Shown: positions 1 through 7,947 of the stretch, one piece after another | Numbering within the stretch: position 1 is the first letter of the stretch | Layout of the letters: each line of letters begins with the position of its first letter | Source of the DNA: Colwellia sp. 12G3 | GTDB lineage: Bacteria; Pseudomonadota; Gammaproteobacteria; Enterobacterales; Alteromonadaceae | Reading direction: 5' to 3' | DNA: 64,000 nucleotides | NCBI RefSeq assembly: GCF_002836775.1 | Contig: NZ_PJAQ01000066.1 | Span: 248,001 to 312,000 of the forward strand | Made by a program: the position numbers and the translations under genes | The notes under the pieces: model-generated | Told to the model about the DNA's origin: nothing | Database searches by the model: none | Seen by the model: the letters and a program-made list of their open reading frames with translations, nothing else

Positions 1-732
1 GCTATGGTACTTAGTACAAGCTTGTTATTATTTTTCATCTGATATTGACTCCATCATTTGTGTTTAACGTTTATTACAGCAGCCCTATGACTAATGTTTT
101 ACGTATTATTTTTATGAGGTAGTTTAAGACTTTAGCAAAAACCAACGTTTATCAGATTGAATCTTTAGGCACTATTTAACTAGTAAATTACCGACAGGTT
201 TTAACAAAAAACCGACGTTTGTTTATGCGAAACTGTTGAAAATAGGAGGCTGGCTGTGTTTTGTCGCTTTTATCTGAAAAACTGTCATGCTTTTTATGAA
301 GGACGTTTACTCATAAATATACTCGTTCCTCTTGAAGATGCAGGTTTCAGCTGGAATTATAAACGCCTTTAGGCAAGGCATTGATTGAAGAGAATAGTTA
401 TTCTATTGTCGAAATCAATAACGCAGCATAAAGCGTTTATAAACCAGCCCTTTGGGGAAGCCTGAGCAAAACATACTCATCGTTACATTTGTTTTTAAGG
501 ACGCTACATGGATGGTGTTGTTAGAGAATGCAGGAGCACATTCTCCTGAGTGACCCTTAACAAAAAAATGTGCCTTGATTATGATTCGCTCAAGTTTCCT
601 GAAACGAGCATCTTCAAGTGGAGCGGGTATAATAGCGATTTGAGTAATCATCATTTCTAATTGACTTTATAAAAAGTAACAAGGTTTAAAGGTGGCGTTT
701 TCTACTAAGCGAACCGTATTTCGCTTAATTTT
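1..732. other. Non-coding stretch holding a composite repeat
   Basis: No convincing gene is seen here. The short open frame on the minus strand at 415-654 runs through repeat sequence (see the repeat entry at 318-631) and is not believed. Bases 1-317 show only AT-rich sequence with two similar short words, AAAACCAACGTTT near 137 and AAAACCGACGTTT near 206. Confidence 0.6.
318..631. repeat. Composite intergenic repeat with inverted ends and an internal hairpin
   Basis: The segment 320-350 reappears inverted at 599-629 with 26 of 31 bases identical, so the roughly 310-bp block has imperfect terminal inverted repeats. Inside it, 500-553 is a 54-nt word that recurs at 52698-52751 with about seven differences, including a hairpin (stem 524-530 with 539-545). 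No transposase and no obvious target duplication are present. It looks like a non-autonomous, MITE-like or REP-like element of this lineage, but mobility is inference. Confidence 0.5.
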
Positions 733-1236
733 TTATTTGGACACTTTAATGCTGAGCTGGTTAGTTGAACATTGGTTTGTTAAAGACACTTCATGGTGCA
801 GGTAATGCCAATTTTTTGGGGCTAACTGAACGGTATATTCGCCCGGCGTTATTGAATAGGCTTGTGTTAAATCAAGTGTTATTTCTACTTTGTCTTTCGC
901 TGAGAATACTAAATAATCTTCAATAGACGGGCTAGAACGTTTTACCATCATGCCGTTATAAACTAACAGCTCACCGACATGATCTTTAATGATAAATAAA
1001 TCGGATAAAAAACCTTCAAACGGGGTATACCAGCTTAAGAGCTGTAATTTATGTTCAGTTAAGTTTGTTACGGTAAAGGTAAGATAAACACCGTGACTTA
1101 ACTTTTGCTCTACGGATGCTGATATTTCGCATCGAAAAGGCTCAACACCTACAGTTTTAATATCCACAGGTGTATGTCCTTCGACTGAATGAGTAATAAA
1201 AATGAATAAAATGATAGCAAAAAATGATTTTTTCAA
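733..1236 (-). CDS. Secreted protein resembling the N-terminal region of the adjacent M35 protease
   Basis: This 167-residue protein starts with a hydrophobic stretch typical of a signal peptide (residues 1-20, cleavage probably after VEG), so it should be exported. Its middle resembles the N-terminal half of the protease encoded just upstream at 1334-2392. Both have a short beta-rich stretch with LSWYT or LGWYT, then a charged patch, a KR(S/H)(S/A)P word and a D(L/F) region ending in GEYTV or GNYEV. It has no HExxH and so no catalytic domain. In aspzincins of the AsaP1 type the N-terminal part is an inhibitory propeptide. A stand-alone copy could be an inhibitor or folding helper of the neighbouring enzyme, which is inference. 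Both genes lie on the minus strand, separated by a terminator-like hairpin. Confidence 0.7.
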   Translation of the reverse strand: MKKSFFAIILFIFITHSVEGHTPVDIKTVGVEPFRCEISASVEQKLSHGVYLTFTVTNLTEHKLQLLSWYTPFEGFLSDLFIIKDHVGELLVYNGMMVKRSSPSIEDYLVFSAKDKVEITLDLTQAYSITPGEYTVQLAPKNWHYLHHEVSLTNQCSTNQLSIKVSK

Positions 1237-1257
1237 AAGCTTCTCGTTGGCTAAAGA

Positions 1258-1294
1258 ACAAAAATCCAGACAAAGAGTTTTATCTGGATTTTCT
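1258..1294. terminator. Hairpin terminator between the protease gene and its paralogue
   Basis: AAAATCCAGA at 1261-1270 pairs with TCTGGATTTT at 1283-1292. The stem is flanked by A-rich and T-rich sequence, so it can act as an intrinsic terminator downstream of the M35 protease gene. Confidence 0.7.
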
Positions 1295-1333
1295 ATTATA
1301 GCTTATTTATTTTTCAGTTTTATTCATAAGTCA

Positions 1334-2392
1334 TTAATTTTGATTTGGCGTATTTTCCGCAAAATATTCATGACTATCCGCATTGTTTAACGCTTGATCA
1401 GGATCTGAATTCGCTAAGCTCTGTGCACCAGATTGGCCATAAACAACATCATCTGTACCAGCAACGGCATTAAAATGACTTAACTCATGAATAATTGTGC
1501 CAGCTCTAGAGTCAGTACCTAATTCATTAGCACTCCAAAAAGCGTTACACATATAAACTTTATAAGGTTGATTTGGGTAAACATAGGCAAAGTACGATTT
1601 TTTACAACTACAGTCAAACGTAATTGGCTTAGTATCTATCGCATCATTTATCGCATCAAAGTGGGCAACGGCAGTGTTGTAGCGAGCAGATGTCGCATTA
1701 CCAAACCAAGTGTCGTAACGTGAAGACGTATTATTTGCTGAATGAGCATTTAAGTATGAAACAGAGCTATTTGCTATTTGGTCTGCAGCACCTAAAGCAC
1801 TAATAAGTTCAGTTTTTTGTCCTGCACTACAGCGACCAGTAAAACAAGTTCCACCGATACAGTCACTAGAAGTTCCACCGCCAGGTTTACCTTTGTTCGC
1901 TGTTGTTCCCTTTGATTCAAAACCTTCTAAATAAATATAAGCAGCATTTGATTGCAGTTTTTCAGCTTTCTTTTGCTGGCCTTTATTGCTAAACAAATGG
2001 AACGAAGTAACGTCATAAGCGACTTCATAATTACCCGCTTCACTCATATCGTATAAAGACGTTAACTCAAATGTTTGACTTAATGACTCACCAGATTTCA
2101 ATTTGATAAAATCTTTTTCCACCGGAGCATGGCGTTTATAGTGTGGTCCAAAGAATTCTACTTCAACACCATCTCTCATAATTTTGAAAATATGCTCTTC
2201 GTCTAGGTCCGTATACCAACCTAATATTTTTTGCTGACCGTTACCGTTATTAGTAATCGTTAGCGTTGCATTTACGTCGCCATTCGCCATATTAGCAACA
2301 TTAACTTGAACATCTAATTGGGGTTTGGCTGCGCTAACGTGTAACGATACAGCCGTTACTAAAATCATTATACATCGTAAAAAAACTTTCAT
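1334..2392 (-). CDS. Secreted M35 (aspzincin) metalloendopeptidase
   Basis: This 352-residue protein begins with a signal peptide (about residues 1-22, ending VSA). An N-terminal domain of roughly 130 residues matches the usual propeptide position. A short Gly-rich, Cys-containing linker (CIGGTCFTGRC) precedes the catalytic domain. The domain carries HELSH (His302, Glu303, His306) and then GTDDVVYG, a perfect match to the GTxDxxYG motif of deuterolysin-type aspzincins, which makes Asp315 the probable third zinc ligand. The family includes Lys-specific endopeptidases and the Aeromonas toxin AsaP1. The protein is therefore expected to be a secreted, autoprocessed protease. Its neighbour downstream on the same strand is a paralogue of the propeptide region. 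Confidence 0.88.
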   Translation of the reverse strand: MKVFLRCIMILVTAVSLHVSAAKPQLDVQVNVANMANGDVNATLTITNNGNGQQKILGWYTDLDEEHIFKIMRDGVEVEFFGPHYKRHAPVEKDFIKLKSGESLSQTFELTSLYDMSEAGNYEVAYDVTSFHLFSNKGQQKKAEKLQSNAAYIYLEGFESKGTTANKGKPGGGTSSDCIGGTCFTGRCSAGQKTELISALGAADQIANSSVSYLNAHSANNTSSRYDTWFGNATSARYNTAVAHFDAINDAIDTKPITFDCSCKKSYFAYVYPNQPYKVYMCNAFWSANELGTDSRAGTIIHELSHFNAVAGTDDVVYGQSGAQSLANSDPDQALNNADSHEYFAENTPNQN

Positions 2393-2851
2393 AGATATGC
2401 ACCTTTTTGTCAGGCCAATTATCGTAGCCTTTGTTATTTTTATTACGTAACTAGTTTTATCAACAAAAATATTGATAGTTAAACAATAAGTTTTTTAAAA
2501 ATAGTTTCTAGTATAGAAGCGTCAAAAACTGTTAAAAACACGACAGGATCATCTATTTATTGAAAATATGCAGAGGTTCGAGGGGGGGAACTATTAACCT
2601 GTGCTAAAACTGGGGGCTATTCGCTTGCGCGTGTTAGGATTAACTCCTTTAAAATTCAATGCTTTGGAAGGGGTTAGGGGAGGGGAGCAAGTTCTTTATT
2701 ATTTTATAAATGCATATTTACTTAAGCTAGGCAGAAATCATTCGTCTGCCATTATTGCCTGTCATTATTGAGAGTGACATAGTGAGCAGTCATCAGCGCT
2801 GTTATATAGCGGTAATAAGGCCTGCTGAAAACACCACTCTTTTATAAAGTA
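2393..2851. other. Intergenic stretch without a recognised gene
   Basis: No coding frame or strong hairpin is seen. There are purine-rich runs near 2579-2590 and 2668-2690. The part nearest 2392 must hold the promoter of the M35 protease gene, but no convincing -35/-10 pair was picked out. Confidence 0.5.
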
Positions 2852-3400
2852 TTAAGCTTGAGTCGATTTTCTAATTTGATTAGCGCATTCGGCCAAAACA
2901 ATCGCACCAGCGGTGGAAACATTCAACGAGTTACCCATACCAAACATCGGAATATGTATTTGTTGATGACTTAATTTTAATGCTTCTTCACTGACGCCTT
3001 TTCTTTCATTACCCAATACTAATACCGATTTAGCAGGATAAGTAACGTTAGTGTAATCGACCGACGCATGGCATAGCTCTACACTGTAAACCGAATAACC
3101 GTCATCCAATAAGGTTTGCAAGCTTGATGTCGTGCTATCACTGTATTCAACGCAAACCCATTTAGCTTCATTTCTAGAGGCTTTTTTCATCTTTTTATCT
3201 GAAATAGTTAGCGCGCCACAGACAATGACTTTTTCGATAGCAAAAGCATCAGCCAAGCGAATAAAAGCACCAATATTGTAGCTATTAGTAACATTATCTA
3301 ATACCACAATTAAAGGGATCTTGGGCTTAGCTAAGTATTCATCTCTATTTGGCTTGTCTTTTCTAAGGTCTTCTTTGCTCATTTGTATTTTTGAATGCAT
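2852..3400 (-). CDS. SpoU/TrmH-family RNA 2'-O-methyltransferase
   Basis: The 182-residue protein shows all three SPOUT/TrmH motifs: NSYNIGAFIRLADAF near residues 39-53 (motif 1), VLGNERKGVS near 128-137 (motif 2) and IPMFGMGNSLNVSTAGAI near 150-167 (motif 3, the knot and SAM site). These enzymes methylate the 2'-O of a ribose in tRNA or rRNA. The protein lacks the long substrate-binding extension of RlmB or TrmH, so the target cannot be named. A second in-frame ATG six codons downstream could be the true start. Confidence 0.85.
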   Translation of the reverse strand: MHSKIQMSKEDLRKDKPNRDEYLAKPKIPLIVVLDNVTNSYNIGAFIRLADAFAIEKVIVCGALTISDKKMKKASRNEAKWVCVEYSDSTTSSLQTLLDDGYSVYSVELCHASVDYTNVTYPAKSVLVLGNERKGVSEEALKLSHQQIHIPMFGMGNSLNVSTAGAIVLAECANQIRKSTQA

Positions 3401-3603
3401 TATTTTTACTCTAATTACTTACGACTGTTACTTGCTACTGTTTTATTGGGTAATGTTGCAACCTTGCCTTTGATTTTACCCTTTCTTACTAGCCACATTT
3501 TCTGCGCTGATTACGGCTTGGTGATAAGCCGAGGATTGTGCGACTTTATCCAGTGAAGATCAAATGAATGTTTAGGGGATAAGTTAAAAATTTCTAACGT
3601 TAG

Positions 3604-4515
3604 CTAGGGCGTTTTTATACTCATTTGGCTGGTAAAATACTCTTTCAAAAAATTAAGCAATAGCCTCAATTTTTTCGAATTGGCAGTGCCAGGCGGAAAA
3701 ACACCATAAACATTTATGTCGTTAAAGGTATAGTCATCAAGCACTGTTTCTAAGGTACCGGCTTGTATTTTTGGCCAAGCATCATAAGTAGGAATGCGGG
3801 CTAAGCCATGGCCAGCTTCAACAAACGCGGTACGAGCCGCAGCATTATTAGTACTAATGCTGCCTTGGGTAGCAATACTAAATGATCGGCTGCCTTTCTT
3901 TAAAGTTAATACCCCTGAAGTCAATTTGTAGATCACCCATTGGTGCTCAGCTAAATCAGCAGGTTTAGTGGGGCGTCCATATTGAAGAAAGTACTCGGGA
4001 GCACCACAGAGACAGGTTTTTAGCGTGGCTAGTTTACTTGCTTGCAAACCAGAGTCAGGTAATGGCGCTCCGCGGATCGCCAAATCGATGCCTTCCTTCA
4101 TGATATTAACCACTTCATCAGTCAGCATGACATCTAGCTCAATTTTAGGATAAATTTTCTTAAACTCATTCAGTGCTGGTACAACCGTCTGTAAGCCAAC
4201 ATTTACTGGACAGGTTATTTTGAGTAAGCCGATGGGCTCATTTTTGAAGTTTTCGATTTGTTGATTAGCGGCACTGGCTTGCTCGGCAATAACACGACAG
4301 CGTTCATAATAGGCTTGGCCAGCTTCCGTGAGGTTAATAGAACGGGTAGACCGGTTAAGAAGCTTAACATCGAGTTGTGCTTCAAGTTTTTTCAGGTGAT
4401 AACTAACTACTGCTCTAGAGAGTCCTAAATGTTTCGCTGCCGCGCTTAAGCTGCCTTGTTCAATGACTTGAGCAAAAACAACCATACTCTTGAGTCGTTC
4501 AAATGAAACATTCAT
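3604..4515 (-). CDS. LysR-family transcriptional regulator
   Basis: The 303-residue protein has the N-terminal winged helix of LysR regulators (SLSAAAKHLGLSRAVVSYHL around residues 22-41) followed by a substrate-binding domain of the CrgA-like subgroup (LLKITCPVNVG near residue 97). It is transcribed divergently from the DJ-1-like, YqhD and CurA genes that start at 4688, with about 170 bp between them. By the usual LysR layout it probably controls that aldehyde-detoxification set as well as itself. The inducer is unknown. A product of carbonyl stress is a reasonable guess by analogy with the YqhC-YqhD pair, although YqhC is an AraC-type protein. Confidence 0.88.
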   Translation of the reverse strand: MNVSFERLKSMVVFAQVIEQGSLSAAAKHLGLSRAVVSYHLKKLEAQLDVKLLNRSTRSINLTEAGQAYYERCRVIAEQASAANQQIENFKNEPIGLLKITCPVNVGLQTVVPALNEFKKIYPKIELDVMLTDEVVNIMKEGIDLAIRGAPLPDSGLQASKLATLKTCLCGAPEYFLQYGRPTKPADLAEHQWVIYKLTSGVLTLKKGSRSFSIATQGSISTNNAAARTAFVEAGHGLARIPTYDAWPKIQAGTLETVLDDYTFNDINVYGVFPPGTANSKKLRLLLNFLKEYFTSQMSIKTP

Positions 4516-4687
4516 GCACTAACCTATTAATGAAAATATACGTCTAGCGTCATTGTATCAATTATTAATACAATGTTGTCAATTTTATCTGCATTGTTCA
4601 TGTTGAGTTCTAGTCCTATACTGCGTGCATAGAAAATTAAAAAGCACTTAAACGCACTTACTTATATTAATAAATGGATGAATGATA

Positions 4688-5374
4688 ATGACTAAAAAAA
4701 TATTAATGGTACTTACTTCACACGACGAACTTGGCAACACAGGCAAAAAAACAGGCTTTTGGGTTGAAGAGTTTGCAGCCCCTTATTACGCTTTTATTGA
4801 TGCAGGTGTTGAAGTAACTTTGGCAACACCAAAAGGCGGACAAGCGCCAATTGACCCAACAAGCACATTAACAGATTTCCAAACTGCGGCCACTGACCGT
4901 TATGACGCTGATGCTACCGCACAAGCTAAAATCGCTACTACAGTATTGCTATCTTCAGTTAACGAAAGTGATTTTGATGGCGTGTTCTATCCGGGTGGTC
5001 ATGGTCCATTATGGGATCTTACTGATAATACTGACTCAATCGCTTTGATTGAAAACTTTCTTAATGCCGGTAAAGCTGTAGCGACAGTGTGTCATGCCAG
5101 TGCCGCTTTATTAAATGTAAAACAAGCCTCTGGCGACTTTGCTGTTAAAGGTAAAGCAGTAACTGGTTTTACTAACAGCGAAGAAGAAGCGGTGCAATTA
5201 ACAGAAATAGTGCCATTTTTAGTTGAAGATGAACTAATTAAACGTGGCGGCGAATATCAAAAAGCTGAAGACTGGCATGCCTTTGCAATACAAGACGGTC
5301 TTATTATTACCGGTCAAAATCCAGCAAGCTCAGCATTAGCTGCTGAAAAATTACTGGCCCATCTTTCAGCGTAG
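4688..5374 (+). CDS. DJ-1/PfpI-family protein (Hsp31/HchA-like)
   Basis: This protein of about 228 residues belongs to the type-1 glutamine-amidotransferase-like DJ-1 superfamily. It has the GFWVEE segment with the conserved acidic residue, FYPGGHGPLWDL, and the nucleophile elbow VCHASAALL with its cysteine near residue 135. Members act as glyoxalase III or protein and nucleotide deglycases that remove methylglyoxal adducts, or as chaperones. It is the first gene of a run with yqhD and curA downstream. An ATG two codons earlier at 4682 is an alternative start, but the one at 4688 has the better placed GGA upstream. Which of the DJ-1 activities it has cannot be told from sequence. Confidence 0.85.
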   Translation: MTKKILMVLTSHDELGNTGKKTGFWVEEFAAPYYAFIDAGVEVTLATPKGGQAPIDPTSTLTDFQTAATDRYDADATAQAKIATTVLLSSVNESDFDGVFYPGGHGPLWDLTDNTDSIALIENFLNAGKAVATVCHASAALLNVKQASGDFAVKGKAVTGFTNSEEEAVQLTEIVPFLVEDELIKRGGEYQKAEDWHAFAIQDGLIITGQNPASSALAAEKLLAHLSA

Positions 5375-5468
5375 ATACCAGAATAGTTAACCAGAATAGT
5401 AAACTAGTGTAGCTAACCCGTTTACTCACTAGTTGGCTCATTTGTTATAGAAAAATACAGGACTAAAT

Positions 5469-6650
5469 ATGTTAAATTTTAATTTTCAAAACCCTACCAA
5501 GATTAATTTTGGTGAGGGGCAAATTAAAGTCATTTCAAAAGAAATCCCTTTAGACGCACGAGTATTATTGGTTTATGGCGGCGGTTCAATTAAAGGTAAT
5601 GGCGTGTATCAACAAGTGAGTGATGCCCTTACTGAACATACTTGGTTTGAATTTTCAGGTATTGAACCAAATCCAACCTATGACACTTTGATGAAAGCGC
5701 AAGAAATAATTAAACGCGAGAATATTGATTATATACTCGCTGTTGGTGGTGGTTCAGTTGTTGATGGCGCTAAATTTATTGCCGCAGCTGCACTTTACCA
5801 AGGTAATAGTGAAGATAGTGATGCAGTAAGTGACCCTTGGGATATTCTTGCTAAAAACAAACCGGTATTAAAAGCGTTACCTATAGGCGCGGTATTAACA
5901 TTACCTGCTACTGGCTCTGAAAGTAATGGTAACTCTGTCGTGACACGAGATGGCAATAAACTCCCTTTTAATAGTCCTTTGGTTTGTCCATTATTTGCTG
6001 TATTGGACCCGACTGTGACCTTGTCATTATCGGATCGTCAAATCAGTAATGGCGTCGTTGATGCCTTTATTCATACCATCGAGCAGTATTTAACTTACAG
6101 CGTCAATGGCAAAGTGCAAGACCGTTTCAGTGAAGGTTTATTACAAACTTTGATTGAAGAAGGGCCTAAAGCGTTAGCCCCAGACACTAAAGAAAACTTA
6201 GACGTTAGAGCTAATATTATGTGGTCAGCAACCATGGCGTTAAATGGTCTTATCGGCGCAGGCGTACCCCAAGATTGGTCAACGCATATGATAGGCCATG
6301 AACTAACGGGCGCTTTTGGTATTGATCACGCACGTACCTTATCTATTGTATTACCTGCGGTAATGAAAGTTCGTAAAGAGCAAAAACGTGAAAAATTACT
6401 ACAATATGCGACACGTGTTTGGCAGATAACTGATGGTGATGACAATGCACGTATTGACCAAGCGATCCGTTTAACTGAAGAGTTCTTCGAAAGAATGCAA
6501 GTACCAACACGTTTATCCCATGTGGATCTTGGTAGCAAAGATATCGACTTACTGATTGAACGATTAGATCAACATGGTATGACGGCATTGGGCGAACATG
6601 ACGATATTACTTTAGACATAAGCCGTGAGATCTTAACTCAAGCATTGTAA
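5469..6650 (+). CDS. yqhD: YqhD-type NADPH-dependent aldehyde reductase
   Basis: The 393-residue protein follows E. coli YqhD along its whole length. It has an N-terminal Rossmann-like domain with YGGGSIK and AVGGGSVVDGAKFIAAAA, the LPATGSESNG segment, and a metal-binding region with NGVVDAFIHTIEQY, HMIGHELTGAFGIDHA. These carry the Asp/His ligands of iron-containing alcohol dehydrogenases. YqhD reduces short-chain toxic aldehydes such as methylglyoxal, acrolein and malondialdehyde with NADPH. An RBS-like AGGA lies just upstream. The gene follows the DJ-1-like gene by 94 bp, which fits a shared role in carbonyl detoxification. Confidence 0.93.
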   Translation: MLNFNFQNPTKINFGEGQIKVISKEIPLDARVLLVYGGGSIKGNGVYQQVSDALTEHTWFEFSGIEPNPTYDTLMKAQEIIKRENIDYILAVGGGSVVDGAKFIAAAALYQGNSEDSDAVSDPWDILAKNKPVLKALPIGAVLTLPATGSESNGNSVVTRDGNKLPFNSPLVCPLFAVLDPTVTLSLSDRQISNGVVDAFIHTIEQYLTYSVNGKVQDRFSEGLLQTLIEEGPKALAPDTKENLDVRANIMWSATMALNGLIGAGVPQDWSTHMIGHELTGAFGIDHARTLSIVLPAVMKVRKEQKREKLLQYATRVWQITDGDDNARIDQAIRLTEEFFERMQVPTRLSHVDLGSKDIDLLIERLDQHGMTALGEHDDITLDISREILTQAL

Positions 6651-6802
6651 TCATTAATCATAATTAAGACCGGCATAAGTGGCGTGTGCATTATTTTCGA
6701 ATGCATTATTTTAAAAGGTTCACACGCAGACTTTTTAATATCTCTTAATACTATCGCTTTGCACTACCTTTTTACATTAGCTCTTTCTTAATAGGAATGA
6801 AC

Positions 6803-7846
6803 ATGACTCAAACAACTGATATAAATCGTCAAATGGTTTTGGCATCAAGACCTTTTGGCGCGCCAACGGCTGAAAACTTTAACCTGGTTAATAGCGAAAA
6901 ACCAACACCTAAAGCCGGTGAAGTATTACTTCGCACTGTTTTTCTTTCACTTGACCCTTATATGCGCGGGCGGATGAATGATGCTAAATCTTATGCTGAT
7001 CCTGTTGGATTAAACGAAGTCATGGTTGGTGGTAGTGTTTGTCGAGTAGAAGAGTCAAACCATAGCGATTATAGTAAAGGCGATTGGGTTGTTGCTTTTG
7101 GTGGCTGGCAAGATTACAGCGTTATCAATGGCAGTGAATTACTCAAACTTGATAACAACATGGCTAACCCATCGCATGCGTTAGGCGTATTAGGTATGCC
7201 AGGGCTAACTGCATATATGGGATTACTTGATATTGGTCAGCCAAAAGCGGGCGAAACGGTAGTGGTTGCTGCGGCAACTGGCGCTGTTGGTAGCTTAGTT
7301 GGTCAAATAGCCAAACTAAAAGGCTGTAAAGTGATAGGCATTGCCGGTGGCGATACCAAATGTAACTATGCGGTTGAAACCTTAGGTTTTGATTATTGCC
7401 TTGATCATAAAAGTGAAAATTTAGCAGAGCAATTAGCGGCGGTTTGTCCATCAGGCATAGATGTTTATTTTGAAAACGTTGGCGGTAAAGTGTTTGACGC
7501 TGTGATGCCATTATTAAATAGCTGTGCTCGTGTACCGTTATGTGGACTTATTTCTCAGTACAATGCCACCGAATTACCAAGCGGTCCTGATAGATTGTCT
7601 TTACTCATGGGCACCTTATTAGTTATGCGCATCAAAATGCAGGGCTTCATTGTTTTTGACGATTATGGCCATCGTTATAACGAATTTAGCGAGCAAATGG
7701 TGAAATGGTTAATGGCTGGCGAGATAAAGTACAAAGAACATAGAGTGGAAGGGCTCGAAAATACGGTAAGTGCTTTTATCGGCTTATTAAAAGGTGAAAA
7801 CTTCGGTAAGTTAGTTGTGCGTGTTGGGCCAGATAACATCGCGTAA
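6803..7846 (+). CDS. curA: NADP-dependent MDR oxidoreductase (CurA-like)
   Basis: The 347-residue protein is a zinc-independent medium-chain reductase of the leukotriene B4 12-hydroxydehydrogenase/CurA group. Diagnostic stretches are LSLDPYMRGRM near the N-terminus, GMPGLTAYMGLLDIGQPK before the Rossmann fold, AAATGAVGSLVGQIAKLKGC as the nucleotide-binding loop, and the C-terminal GLLKGENFGKLVVRV. The family reduces the C=C bond of enones with NADPH, which suits detoxification of alpha,beta-unsaturated carbonyls. The ATG at 6803 is preferred over 6797 because AGGA sits seven bases upstream of it. The gene ends the LysR/DJ-1/YqhD/CurA cluster and is followed by a terminator hairpin. Confidence 0.92.
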   Translation: MTQTTDINRQMVLASRPFGAPTAENFNLVNSEKPTPKAGEVLLRTVFLSLDPYMRGRMNDAKSYADPVGLNEVMVGGSVCRVEESNHSDYSKGDWVVAFGGWQDYSVINGSELLKLDNNMANPSHALGVLGMPGLTAYMGLLDIGQPKAGETVVVAAATGAVGSLVGQIAKLKGCKVIGIAGGDTKCNYAVETLGFDYCLDHKSENLAEQLAAVCPSGIDVYFENVGGKVFDAVMPLLNSCARVPLCGLISQYNATELPSGPDRLSLLMGTLLVMRIKMQGFIVFDDYGHRYNEFSEQMVKWLMAGEIKYKEHRVEGLENTVSAFIGLLKGENFGKLVVRVGPDNIA

Positions 7847-7857
7847 AGTGCTTTCAA

Positions 7858-7900
7858 ATACTAAGAGCAGCCGTCAACTTGATGATTGTTCTTAGTTTTT
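7858..7900 (+). terminator. Terminator after curA
   Basis: ACTAAGAGCA (7860-7869) pairs with TGTTCTTAGT (7887-7896) with one mismatch, followed by a T run. It ends the plus-strand carbonyl-detoxification run before the convergent MocR gene. Confidence 0.6.
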
Positions 7901-7947
7901 GTGCTTGTGTTAATAGTCGAGCTTCAATCCAAGCCTAAACACTATTT

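Noticed and set aside
415-654. A 79-codon minus-strand frame.
   Set aside because: It runs through the composite repeat, including its inverted end and hairpin, has no ribosome-binding site and a protein composition unlike a real gene.
7164-7511. A 115-codon minus-strand frame inside the curA gene.
   Set aside because: It is antisense to a clear CurA homologue, has low-complexity Gln/Leu content and no ribosome-binding site.
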